This document shows, in pieces, positions 36,591 through 48,224 of a stretch of DNA of 64,000 bases. Under the pieces are notes generated by a model. That model was not told where the DNA came from. It was given only the letters and a program-made list of their open reading frames with translations, and did not search any database. Source of the stretch: Stereum hirsutum FP-91666 SS1 (taxonomy: Eukaryota; Basidiomycota; Agaricomycetes; Russulales; Stereaceae); the NCBI RefSeq assembly GCF_000264905.1, contig NW_006763132.1, positions 1,740,279 through 1,804,278 of the forward strand. The letters are read 5' to 3'. The position numbers and the translations under genes were made by a program. Every line of letters begins with the position of its first letter. The first letter of the stretch is position 1.

Positions 36591-38551
36591 TCACCCACTC
36601 TCATTATCGGCAGTCGCGCAACCATCCCGCTTCACAGCACTCTGTTCGGCACCCTGACCCCATCGGCTACCAACTAGGATACCTAACCGCCGCGGATCGC
36701 TTACACAGTGCTTGAGTACAAACGAGAACGCCACTGGACCAACAATCGTGCAGATCAAGACTGCCCATACGCCGATGAGGTATACGTCCTGCGAAATGAC
36801 AGTGGTTGACGAGGAGGGATTCAGCGAGGAAGCGTATGCTACTTGAAGAATAAGAATCCTATACCATGGCAATGTAGTTTAGAATAAAGGCAAAGAAGGA
36901 GTAAGAGAAGGAAGTAATGGAAGAGAAATTACTGACCCGATCTCCCCTCGAGCTACCATTGCTGCGCCGAGCATAATCGCTGGTGCCACCGACGCCTTGC
37001 CGGGCCATATTACTGACCATCTGGCCCTCTTCTTCCCGCCGGGATTGACCTTCGTCATTGTTGGCTTTTCCCTACCAGCGTGTTCACGAAGTTCGTTGGT
37101 GTCTTCTGAGGCTGCTGCAGGCACACGGCGAAGACGTATCTCAGAAACCGGAATCCATACGCCGACTAGTAATTTCCCGAGTGTCATGAAGATCGAGAAC
37201 ACAAGTCCTTGCCAAAGTCTCCGCGCGGTGAAGAGGTCTAGAAATGGGATCCTGGAGAGCTCGAGGATGTCAACTATGGTACACAGTGTCATGTATGAGG
37301 AGTACCGGTAATAGCACATACGAGTAACCAATCGAGGAAAAGAACAGCGGGGCAAAAATCTGCAAACATGGCCAGTCATTCAGAGCGCAGCGGACACGAA
37401 ACGACGTGGCTCACATATTCTTGCACAGGTCCCACATACGTCTTGAAAATGGAGATATACGTTTCGCTATCAGGGGAGCTGGGAAGTACAGCGAGCATTA
37501 CTCCAGCTAAGAATGCCCCGAGCAGGACCGTCGTCCCAATGTAGCTCGCACTGGAGGTTTGGAGCCGAAATCAGCCACTGAGCGGATGATACTTGCGGAT
37601 TGGACACTCACATGGCTAAGTGAGCGCATAGAACGCACATACCGACGAACATGAACGCATTCGGCCCAATTCGAACGATAAACCGCTCAACAAATCGTCC
37701 ATACACCGGCCGCACAATAAAATAGGTGACTGCTGGGCTTATCACTGCTAGAGCGATGCTCGCCACAATTGGATGGCCGATGGTCCATCCGATATTTGTA
37801 TTATCGCCTTCTCCGAGGGCCGTAATGACGCTGCAAGATTGACAGAGTGAGCAACGGTAGAAATACTGAATCACGAAAAACATACGACAACAGGACGAGA
37901 GCAATGATATCGTCGATAAGAGCAGCACCAGTTAATACACTACCGAGGCGCACGGCTCCCAGGTCAAACTTGCTTGTTTGAGATCGAAGGACGAAGAAGG
38001 TGGTGCCTAGGGAGGTTGACGCGAGCGCTGCACCCTGCAAAACATGTGTGAAAGCGATATGAGAAGCCGAACAGAGTCACCGATACTTATAACACATACG
38101 CAGGAAAATGCGTCAAGTTGCGGATAGCCAAAAGCAACCGAGAGAATGGCGAACGAAAACGCGATTGGTAGGAGAACACCTGTGAATGCAGCGACGGTTG
38201 CGAGAGGAAGAGCGGGTATAAACAACTGTGGCGTAAAATCAAGGCCTCCTAAAGAAGTTCAAGGAGTTGATAAGCAAGACACCCATAGAATTTTGACGAG
38301 CGCGGACCTTCAAAGACGATGAGAACCAGACCCCAGTATCCCACAACCAACCATGTCTTCTCCCAACTTTCATCCAGGATACCTGCCAAGGGAGAGCCGT
38401 AGATAATTCCAAGTGCTACTTCACCTAACAGACCAGCCGATAGTATGAAATCCGCAAGCCATCGAGATACTTGAAGAAGGTATAAAAAGGATGCCACGGT
38501 CAGGAGTTGGGGGAGCGTCGGCTCCGTGTAAATGATGTCAGAGGACGACAT
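36591..38551 (-). CDS. Monovalent cation/proton antiporter (Na+/H+ exchanger family)
   Basis: The start is MSSSDIIYTEPTLPQLLTVA at 38551 (an upstream TTG frame exists but is not a start). Successive TM segments: FLYLLQVSRWLADFIL, LLGEVALGIIYGSPL, WLVVGYWGLVLIVFEGGLDF, FIPALPLATVAAFTGVLLPI, a segment with QGAALASTSLGTTFFVL, VLTGAALIDDIIALVLLS (paired acidic residues expected for ion binding), PIVASIALAVISPAVTYF, FMFVGMCVLCAHLAM, GAFLAGVMLAVLPSS, IFAPLFFSSIGYSI, and LWQGLVFSIFMTLGKLLVGV. A charged loop follows (37130-37010), then MLGAAMVARGEIG and a last TM VYLIGVWAVLICTIVGPVAF. This is the Na_H_Exchanger fold, about 12-13 TM helices. Ion preference (Na+ or K+) and membrane are not deducible. 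At least eight small introns. Confidence 0.85.
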
Positions 38552-38761
38552 GCCTGCAGTGTCCAAGAGTCAGCAAATCTGTATGGAGTATAAACAGAGA
38601 TACTAACCATCGGTACTGCCTCTCACAAACACAGTGGACTCTTTAGAGGAAATAGCGAGTTTGAGATTGTGGTGCCGGTGAGAGCTGAAAGCAGGCTGAG
38701 GCTGCTGAGGCCTGCTGAGGCTCGCGAAGACACGAGAATGTAGATTAGATTAGATCTACCT

Positions 38762-38796
38762 CGTAACTTATCTTTGGTTCGAGTTCATAAGTTACG
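38762..38796. repeat. Inverted repeat, 10-bp arms
   Basis: CGTAACTTAT (38762-38771) and ATAAGTTACG (38787-38796) are exact reverse complements around a 15-nt loop, 8 bp before the target-site duplication of the retroposed insertion. Confidence 0.6.
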
Positions 38797-38803
38797 TAAA
38801 GGC

Positions 38804-38817
38804 CCCACCTCCGTGTC
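38804..38817. repeat. Target-site duplication, left copy
   Basis: CCCACCTCCGTGTC lies immediately beside the T28 tract and is repeated exactly at 39431-39444. Confidence 0.85.
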
Positions 38818-39430
38818 TTTTTTTTTTTTTTTTTTTTTTTTTTTTGATTCAACGAATTTATATAGCGCCGGCAAATTGCCAGGGGCGCTTTGTATGGTAG
38901 GTAGATACATACAAGAAGAGCAATTGTCGACTGAGTCCGTGAAAGTGTGTACCTACTCAGAATACTGTCTGTTATTTTGAAAGAGAAGTATCGAACGTTC
39001 AAGTGATGTCCGACGGGACGGGGGATATGAGACACAACTATCGTAGAATGGCCGTGCATGAAGACAACAGAGAAGAAACCCAACTACTTCTTCTTACTCG
39101 ATTTCGCCTTTTTCACTGGTGGCGGACCATCAAAAGGAGAATCAAACACCCCTCTGTCTTCCGACGATGCCCCAGCCAAATAGTCCTCTACTCGGGGCCT
39201 GGTAGGGCGATTGACTTGGGAGGGAGCAGGTGCCCCCTTCTCGCGAGACTTCGGTGGTGAGCGGCGGCTAGGAGCATGCTTCCGAATCCACTCGGAATCC
39301 CTCCGATGGATGAAGAAAGCACACTCCCGCGAATCAGCCCGGTGTGGCCCACCGCAATTGTGGCACTTTGGTGCATGCGAACACACACCCGTTGCGACAG
39401 GGGATGCCACACACGAGGGACAATGTCGAT
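38818..39430 (-). mobile_element. Retroposed insertion with A28 tail (5'-truncated non-LTR element or retrocopy)
   Basis: On the minus strand this 613-bp segment runs from 39430 to 38818 and ends in 28 A residues (T28 on the plus strand, 38818-38845). It is bounded by a perfect 14-bp direct repeat (38804-38817 and 39431-39444). Tail plus duplication is the hallmark of target-primed reverse transcription. The segment carries a Cys/His-rich open frame and about 240 bp of 3' untranslated sequence before the tail. The lack of a start inside the element suggests 5' truncation. Whether the source is a LINE-like element, a non-autonomous derivative or a host mRNA is not settled by sequence here. Confidence 0.8.
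39084..39430 (-). pseudogene. Zinc-knuckle protein fragment inside the retroposed element
   Basis: The frame reads CPSCVASPVATGVCSHAPKC then CHNCGGPHRADSRECAFF and HRRDSEWI, followed by a basic Pro-rich tail ending KKAKSSKKK at 39084. Cys/His spacing resembles the zinc-knuckle region of gag-like (ORF1) proteins of fungal non-LTR retrotransposons. The open frame continues upstream of 39430 to an ATG at 39458, but that stretch is the target-site duplication and host flank, so the apparent start is not original. It is likely a dead 3' fragment. Confidence 0.6.
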
Positions 39431-39444
39431 CCCACCTCCGTGTC
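39431..39444. repeat. Target-site duplication, right copy
   Basis: Exact second copy of CCCACCTCCGTGTC, marking the 5' end of the inserted element. Confidence 0.85.
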
Positions 39445-41962
39445 AACAGACTCAACATCAATCATTCCAACTCGCCGACGTGTCATATTCTCTTTCACAA
39501 CACGACGACCCGGATATCAGTCTGCGAGAGGCGATCTTTCTATACTACCGGACCCCCAGTCTATCCAACCTTCAAACAAAGTCGCACGAACGCGAGCGTG
39601 TCAGTCTCCTGTTATTGTACTGCAGGTTTGATCTTGGTCGCCATCCGCCGTCTTCCTCAGAGCATCGGCGCTGAACGCTCATGTAACCTGACCTGCACGT
39701 ATACAATATGTATCGAGAGTTATGCCTGCCGTCACCCGAATAATACAACACCCTCGAGCTGCATTCGTCGCCGTCCTTCCCTCAAATGGTCACGGATCTC
39801 ACAATACTAAGCCCCCTTGCAGCACGAAGCGCATCGCCGTGCAAGCCATCTCTAGATCGTATGAATGTTTCTTATATCATCCACCTTCTGTGTCTTATCC
39901 GGAGAAGAAGATTACTGCGGCTTTGGAGGAGTACGGCTTCATCATCGTAGGGTGGCCCTAGTTTTCCATGAATCCGACTTCTATGCAAGCTGACGTGCCA
40001 TACTCATGCGTTAGTTCCAATAGCTCTCGCGCTAGCTCTACAAGTCAGGCTTCAGGTCTGTACAAACACTCTGGCGACAAAGATCGAAATTGCCATCCTT
40101 CCCGATCGGAGCAAAATGGCTCATGGTGTTCAGACTCTTGAGAAGAAGGTTGTTTGAGCGAAGCAGGAGCTTCTCTTGTGGACAGGTCCATTGGTAACTT
40201 TGGCAACCTCACGATCCTTGTTTCACAGGTATACGCCCTTGTCTCTCTGTCAAAAAGGAAAGCGTTTTGGTGAGAGCCACACTGTTCGACCTCACAACTG
40301 CCCGCCCATACAACCGTCATTTTGTTCCCCATACAGGGGGATCGTTTCGGCGTATTCATCAACCGTCGCATTCTTATGGAAACCTCTCTTCTGGCCGTCG
40401 AATAATTATGGGGTCATTGGGTATTATTCACCAAGTTGGTTCAGTCTCTCTGTCTTCGAGACAGACCTGCTACTAGGTCCCATTTCGCGATCGGCCGTAG
40501 TCAGTTCTCCCCGCATAGGCGACAGCAACTGTACTGCATGTCAGACCAAGACAACGACCTCGAAGAATATCGATATCCCCGACATCGAAATCATGCTGGT
40601 AAGTCCTCTCGCGCCTTGTATCCTGACTTACACCCAATGCATTCGGATGACTTATGCTTGCAACGAGGGGCAATTAGACCAGCCCCAAAGCGTGTTCAGC
40701 TTTCTGAATGTGGTCCTATGCTCCGAAAGCAAAGGCATTGTTCGACCCTTGTCATCTGCTCCCCTCGCCCTCCTAAGGATCCAAACCGGCCGGCCAACTC
40801 TCCGCTTCTTCTTACAGCGTTTATCAAGAAATGTATCCAAGCTCTGGATTACCCGATTGGAGAATGGATCCAATGGGCCCTTGTACCCGACGGAGACGAT
40901 GGCACATCAGCGGCGTGGAGCCCCAAAAACACAGAACGACGTACCGCCACTTCTCGACGCAGGATAGCGCCCGGGCCCGAAGATTCGTGCAATCCGAATG
41001 GTGGAGGGGCCGTGGACGAACAACTGGGAGTTTATGGGGTAGTCGGATTGAGAGCCGCAGATTCCTCTATATTTCCAAGAGTACTTGCAAGCGCCAGCTG
41101 TTCAGTGGCGGAGAAGTATACGGTTCTGCCTTGAATGGATGGCAAGGTTGTGACTTCCTTGCTCGAAAGTGCCAAGCGTATTATTTTGGCGCCATGATGC
41201 CGTGAATGAGTGCTCAGCGCTAAGCAGCGGCACTCAATGTTCGAGCCAAGTGAATGTGGTAAATTTGGCCCATCGCAGGAAACGGCCATTCTTTGCCCAA
41301 GAGAAGTGTCTAGTTTAGTAGGTGGACCATAGATTGAATGCTGACATCCTTCCAAATTCTGAATAAGGTCCCACATTACCGGATGCTCAAACCACTACCC
41401 CAAGCTTTAATAATATCTCTTCTCCGGTCGCACTGACTGCAGAGCAACCAGTATAGGCTTCGCCGGCGTGCCCCACCGTGGCATCATCAGTGTGCGAGAC
41501 ACTTGTGTTATGGCGTCCCGATGTTCCATCCTCTGCACAATCTATACCTATGGAATTTTTTTTTTGACTTGATTCGGTGCTCATTGACCCTGTATATTTC
41601 CAGCCACAACCGTTACTTGACCGTTACTGAGTTGAAGTTCGCCGGCGCTTGTTTCGGCGATTACGAGTCATCTCGGGACGGTTCCTTTAGGCCGTGCGGG
41701 AATAGGCGAGAATGAATGGCGCATGGGGACACGTCAACTACTTTCATGGACACTTCTTCAGCACAGCTAAGACTTGAAACTTGAAGGCTCCGAACTTGGT
41801 GCTCGGTTTGAAGGTGACTCCATCCTTAGGCGGCAGTCCCGCACACGGAGCACAGGCAAGGCCCTGGCACGCCTTCTCTCACGAACGTAGGGTATAAGTG
41901 ACTTCGCTCTCTGGCCTCCGTCGACTACCTTCTGTATCTCTCTGGAGCTCCCTCACTACATC
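39445..41962. other. 2.5-kb stretch without a recognisable gene
   Basis: Several overlapping frames exist on both strands (for example 40176-40967 and 40436-41134 on plus) but none shows a known domain, and their codon use is mixed. A short interval at about 40015-40160 reads like a coding fragment (VPIALALALQVRLQVC). A small hairpin TGAGTGC/GCACTCA lies near 41207-41236. It may contain a decayed gene or lineage-specific gene that I cannot model. Confidence 0.35.
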
Positions 41963-44900
41963 ATGTCTACATCCGCTTCCTCCACACGTGAACCTAAACA
42001 GACGGAGAAGGACGCTGAGGTCAATATAGGTCTAGAGGGAGGTGCTGATCCTCCTCCCTATGAAACAGATACCCTGTCACATTCGGTCCGGACAAGAGTC
42101 GCGAGGTATGTCATAACATAGTCTCTTCTCCGAATTTTGCGATTTGTATCTATATTGACGATGCATTGAAGATCCGTCAAAGGTTACTTCTTCCCGGTCG
42201 ACCCTCCGCCTCCAAAAGCCAGTGTTGACGATGCCGACTACACTCCCGAAATGCACGCTAGCTTTCTCAGCAATCTGACCTTCGCCTGGCTTGATCCTCT
42301 CATGAAACTCGGCTTCGCACGCCCACTCGAAGCACCCGATCTCTGGAAATTGCAGGACCACCGCTCGTCTGCCGTCATTGCCGACAAAATCCTCAATTCC
42401 TTCGAAGCTCGTCAGGCCAAGGCCAAGGCCTACAATGCACAATTGGCTAGCGGCGAGATTCAACCCGCGGCCAGCAAACGTCTGTGGTGGAGACTGACAA
42501 GAAACACGGAGCAGAAGACGGAGGCATGGAAAGCCACACAGACAAAGAAACCAAGCCTGGCTCGATCGGTGAACGACAGCATCGGTGCTTGGTTTTGGTG
42601 GGGCGGTGTCTTCAAGATCGTCGGAGACATGGCTGAAATCACCAGCCCATTGCTCATCAAAGTATCCCATCTTCACTCTTCTTGTGTTGCTGGCATTCAG
42701 TTAATTCGTTCTCCCTAGGCTCTGATCAACTTCGTCGCCCTTTCGTTCACTGCGCATCAACTTGGTGAGGCCGCTCCTTCCATCGGCAAAGGGATCGGCT
42801 ACGCCTTTGGCCTCCTCGCTTTACAGACCATCGGCTTCCTCGCGAACCACCACTTCTACTACCGATCCGCTTCATCCGGTGTCCTGGTTCGCGGTGGTCT
42901 CATCACGGCTATCTATTCACGCTCCTTACGCCTGACGAACCGCTCGCGAGCCACGATATCCACAGGCCGTCTTGTAAACCACATCTCCACCGATGTCACC
43001 CGGCTCGATTCGTGCTGCCAATACTTCCATCTCGTTTGGACCGCCCCCATATCCATCATCGTAATTCTCGTCCAGCTGCTGGTGAACCTAGGACCTAGTG
43101 CTCTGACAGGTCTGGCAGTCTATATCTTCCTGGCGCCTGTTCAGGCAGTGTTCATGACGAGCTACATCGCGATGAGAGGGAAGATCATGGCGTGGACGGA
43201 CAAAAGAGTAAAGACGTTACAGGAGATGTTGGGAGGCATGAAGGTTATCAAGTATTTTACCTGGGAGATTCCCATGATGAAGAGGATTGGAGAGTACAGA
43301 CGAAAGGAGATGGGGTTAGTTCATCAATCCATGCGCTAGACATGTAACCACTAATTTAATCATCTTCCCGTTCTTCCCCCCCCCCCAGATATACCAGATC
43401 GCTGCAGCTCATTCTAGCGGCCAACACTGCCTTAATTTTGTCAACGCCTACCATAGCCGCTATGGCCGCCTTTCTCGTCTACGCGGCGTCAGGCCATTCT
43501 CTCAATGCCGCCAATATATTCACATCTCTCAGTCTTTTCAATCTCCTACGCACCCCGCTCACTATCCTTCGTGAGTTCGCACCACATTGTTTCATCTACG
43601 GTCTTCTGTGCTCATCGCTCGATATTTCGTTTTTTAGCGATGTCCCTTGGCTTCCTCGCAGATGCGCAGAACGCAGTCTCCCGCCTCCAAGAGGTCTTCG
43701 AAGCCGAACTCGTCACCGAAAACTTGGCTATTGAACCATCTCTCCCAAATGCAGTCGAAGTCAAGGCCGCATCCTTCACATGGGACGTCGGCCCCGCAGA
43801 CACCACTGAACCAGCTGGCACCACAAAACCTGAGACGCGCGCTTTTGACATTCAGAACATTAGCTTCTCTATTCCTCGCGGCTCCCTAACAGCTATCGTG
43901 GGTCCTGTTGGATCTGGAAAGACGTCGTTAATCCAGAGTTTGATAGGTGAAATGCGGCGGACGGATGGGACTGTGAAATTCGGCGGGAGTGTGGGGTACT
44001 GCTCGCAGATTGCATGGATCCAGAATGCGACGATCAGGGAAAACGTATGTTTTGGTAGGCCTTTCGAAAGCGATAGGTATTGGAAGGCAGTCAAAGATGC
44101 GTGTTTGGAGACGGATTTGAACATGTTTCCGAATGGGGATTTGACTGAAGTTGGGGAGAAGGGTACGTCTGAATCGTGATACCTCTTAGATCGTCGTCCA
44201 GAGAGCTGATATACGTCTGCAGGAATTTCGCTTTCTGGCGGACAGAAGCAGAGGTTGAGTATCGCACGCACCATCTACTCAGATTGCGACATCATGATTT
44301 TTGACGTAAGTCTCTGTCTCTCGCCCATCAACTTTATGAATGACCGCTCTCGTCCAGGACCCCTTTTCCGCCCTCGACGCACATGTCGGCACGTCAGTCT
44401 TCAAAAATATTCTACTTAACGCTACACAAGGGAAGACTCGCGTTCTGGTTACCCATGCCCTCCACTTTCTACCTCAAGTTGACTACATCTACTCGCTCGC
44501 GGATGGCCGAATTGCCGAACATGGGACATACGACGAGCTTATGGCGCGAAACGAGGGTCCGTTCTCGCGTTTCGTCCATGAGTTCTCATCCAAGCACGAG
44601 AGAGGAAATCAACAGAAGTCGGACGCTGTGTCTGAAATGGAGGGCGAAAAGGCCGAAGATGACGAACAAATCGAGGAGGTAGTCAAAGGAGCGCAGTTTA
44701 TGCAAGAGGAAGAACGGAATACGGGCAAAGTTAGTTGGCGCGTGTATGAGGCATTCCTGAGAGCGGGCAATGGACTGTTCCTCGTCCCTGTTCTGTTGTT
44801 CACGCTGGTGATAACGCAAGGGACGCAGGTAATGTCCTCATATTGGTCAGTAATTCAATTTCTGGGTGATCATTGAAGTATACATGCTGATACTATGACT

Positions 44901-47431
44901 AAGGCTTGTGTATTGGGAGGAAAAGTTCGTCGCTTCACCTATACCATGACGTCAAAAGTAACCATGCTCACCTCCTCCTAGCAAATGGAACAGGCCCACG
45001 GGGTTCTATGTATGGACCATTGATCCTAGACGGTCCACTCATCTCAGTCGCTCATTTTGTTTTTTTCGCAAAACAGATGGGCGTTTATGCCGCACTAGGT
45101 GTCGGCCAGGCTTTGACGAACTTTGTCATGGGGATAGTAACCGCATTTACCATTTACTTTGCAGCTCAGCGACTGCATCATGTTCGTCAAATTCTCTTTG
45201 TGATGAAGATAATACCTGACATGTTATCTAGGATGCTCTCAAAAGAGTCATGTACGCCCCAATGTCCTTCTTCGAGACCACTGTGCGTTGAAGGATACCC
45301 TTCTCGACGTTGACCAAAGTCATGACTATTGTTTTGGTGTTTCTAGCCTCTTGGCCGTATCATGAACCGATTCTCTAAGGATGTAGACACGTTGGACAAC
45401 GTCATCACGTGTGAGTCTCAGGGACGATTGCTTTCCTTCTGATATTACTGCCGTCTCACAAGCTTTACCATCAGCGTCGCTTAGCTCGTTTCTTACTATG
45501 GCCTCCAGCGTAATCGGAGCTTTCATCTTGATTGCCGTCGTCCTCCCGTGGTTCCTCATCGCAGTCGCTGTCTGTGCCGTGCTGTATGCCATGGCGTCCA
45601 TGTACTACCGCGCCAGCGCTGTTGAGATTCAGGTATGTTTATTGCTAGTTATTGGCACAGACTACTCTGATCGATGGATTATATTCGACAAACCAGCGTT
45701 TAGGTGACTACACCCCACGATGTAAAATGTGACAAAATGCATAACTTATCGTCCATGTTGTCTAGATGCCCTCTTACGTTCTTCCTTGTACTCCCACTTT
45801 TCTGAGTCCTTAGCTGGTCTTGCAACCATTCGTGCATATGGAGAGTTCGATAGGTTCTATCGAGAGAATGGAAAGCTCGTCGATATTGAAAATCGGTGAG
45901 TACATTACGCTCGCTGTCGTATTGATCTTTTTTTTTGATGTGCCCTTGCTCGTTAGCGCGTACTGGTTAACCACAGTAAACCAGGTTTGTCCTTCCTCTC
46001 TCAGAAAACTCTGAGCTCACATCAACATTGACTTCCGATACACCAGAGATGGCTTGGCATGCGTTTGGATTTCTTCGGGACAATCCTCACCTTCGTCGTT
46101 GCAATATTGTCGGTCGGAACTCGATTCACCATATCTCCTGCTCAGACAGGTCTTATTCTCTCTTATGTCCTACAAGTGCAAATGGTAAGTCGACCTCTGC
46201 CTGGCCTCGTGATGATCTCTTCTAACCCGCACACTTTCCGTCAACTATCGATCCCCAGTCCTTTGGATGGCTCATTCGTCAATTGGCTCAAGTTGAAAAT
46301 GATATGAATGCGGTCGAGCGTATCGTTTATTACGCCGAAAAGGTCGAACAAGAGGCGCCACATGAAGTTGCTGATCATAAGCCTCCGCCATCTTGGCCGT
46401 CTGCAGGAACCATAGAGTTGAATAGTATAGCTATGAAGTATAGACCCGAGCTGCCGCCTGTGCTCAAAGGAATTACTCTTTCAGTCGCGAGTGGCGAGAA
46501 AATAGGGATCGTGGGCCGGTGAGTATGATCAATTTTACTTCAGACCCATGGCAGGATGTTGACTCAATGGCCTCCGTATATGACTTGCTACAGCACGGGT
46601 GCTGGAAAGTCATCGATCATGGTCGCACTCTTCAGGATCGTGGAAGCGATGTCCGGTTCCATGATCATTGATGGTGCGGATATCTCGAAGTTAGGACTGT
46701 ACGATGTGCGGAACGCGCTCTCCATCATCCCCCAAGATGCTATCCTATGTATGTCATACATCCTCGTACTCTGTGCCTCAGCTTCGTCTCTGATCTTAGT
46801 CGGGTAGTCTCCGGAACCCTGCGTAGCAATATGGATCCCTTCGGATTACACGACGACGCGAAGCTCTGGGACGCACTCAGACGGTCATATCTCGCGGACG
46901 ACCCGAAACATGCTCTGCCGGACTCCGATCCAGGCGGTGGCACAGATCCTCCTACAAGACGTACGAACCGGTTCCATCTCGACAGTAAGGTGGACGAAGA
47001 GGGTGGGAATCTGTCCGTGGGTCAGCGCTCGCTTGTCTCCCTCGCACGGGCTCTCGTGAAGGACAGCAAGATTCTTATCCTGGACGAGGCCACAGCGTCA
47101 GTAGACTACGAGACGGACAGAAACATTCAAAAGACCATAGCGACTGAATTCCAGGACAGAACTATCTTGTGCATTGCTCGTACGTTCCATTCCTCTACAT
47201 AAGATTACGATGGCTTACGCGGATTCCGTAGATCGGTTGCGTACTATCATTGGGTATGATAGGATCTGCGTGCTGGATGCCGGTCAAATCGCTGAGCTTG
47301 ACACCCCTGAGAATCTTTATCATGTCGAGGGCGGTATATTTCGTGGTATGTGTGAGAGATCGGGAATTTCGTTGGATGACTTAAGGCGTGCGGCATCGGA
47401 TGATAGTAGAAAAGAAATCGAGGAGTCGTGA
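41963..47431 (+). CDS. ABCC-type ABC transporter (Yor1-like full transporter)
   Basis: Full-length TMD1-NBD1-TMD2-NBD2 architecture. The N-terminus ([17 protein letters not shown]) is cytosolic, with [20 protein letters not shown] before the first TM domain (42600-43560). NBD1 (43760-44570): Walker [11 protein letters not shown]-loop region [17 protein letters not shown], signature [12 protein letters not shown], Walker B IMIFDDPFSALD, in which the usual catalytic Glu is Asp. A charged linker rich in Glu/Lys follows (44580-44720), then TMD2 (44750-46250; [20 protein letters not shown] is the intracellular coupling region). NBD2 (46400-47400): GIVGRTGAGKSS, signature [15 protein letters not shown], and Walker [13 protein letters not shown] with intact Glu. 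It resembles the oligomycin-resistance/Yor1 group of fungal multidrug exporters; substrate unknown. About 14 introns; the one ending at 43389 has a C11 polypyrimidine tract before the acceptor. Confidence 0.92.
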
Positions 47432-48224
47432 GCTTCCACTCATGCGATTAGACCAGGACCCTGCTACAATACCCTAATGGCTTGATGATACATCCCTGCT
47501 TATTTCTGTTCAACCGCTCATGTCCTGGGTCACCAGGTCTTGTTCTGACATTACGCCCGTCACCCTGCACCGTATGTCGACGTCTACACGGTACCTGCGG
47601 AGACAAATTCCTCTTTGTCATTTTCTCTCCACTAGCCTAGCTGATCTCTAACCTGGTCGATGCATGGAATGTCTACGAGAAGGAGCTCCACGTCTTGACA
47701 GGTAAGAATTGATCATTGCTCTGGAACAGTGCCGTTATCCTCCGAACAGAGGCGCAGAGACAAGCCGAGAAACGTCCAGTCTTGGCAATAGTACGAGGTC
47801 CTTGTGACGATTCGAGTGGGGTCGCTCATCACCTAAAGTAATATGGCGAGTACACTGGAATCGCAATCTAGCGACGAAGGCGGCCTCATGAATCAGATAT
47901 TTCGAGCCGTCTGCGATTCCTGTCATTTTTTGCATCATGACAATGGTTCGTATCTTTGCCACACCAGTTATAACATGAAGGGAAGCCTTGTAAGTCTCCA
48001 TGCGCATGTCACTATGATGAAGTACGACTGTTTCATATCATTTATAGTTAGCTGTATATATATGCCTAGCAATCGTGCCGCAACGCTCCATCCATACTGA
48101 CCAGTCTCTCTGTCCTCCCCACTCAAATCCCCCCACATATTAGTATCTAGTAAGCTACCCGACGTTCACCACATCTATACCTTCTCATGATGCCCATATA
48201 CAGTCCGGTATACATAGAACCACA
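47432..48224. other. Intergenic between ABC transporter and decarboxylase genes
   Basis: No supported gene. A plus frame at 47843-48100 (MASTLESQSSDEGG...) is too weak to call. The region serves as the promoter of the decarboxylase gene. Confidence 0.4.

Noticed and set aside
38771..38790. GGTTCGAGTTC as the T-arm of a tRNA
   Set aside because: No acceptor, D or anticodon arms fit around it; it is the loop of the 10-bp inverted repeat.
39431..39458. ATG at 39458 as start of the zinc-knuckle protein
   Set aside because: This stretch is the target-site duplication plus host flank, outside the inserted element, so the apparent start is accidental.
40176..41134. Two overlapping plus-strand frames of 230-260 residues
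   Set aside because: No recognisable domain, no convincing start or splice pattern, and mixed codon use. Left as part of an unassigned gap.
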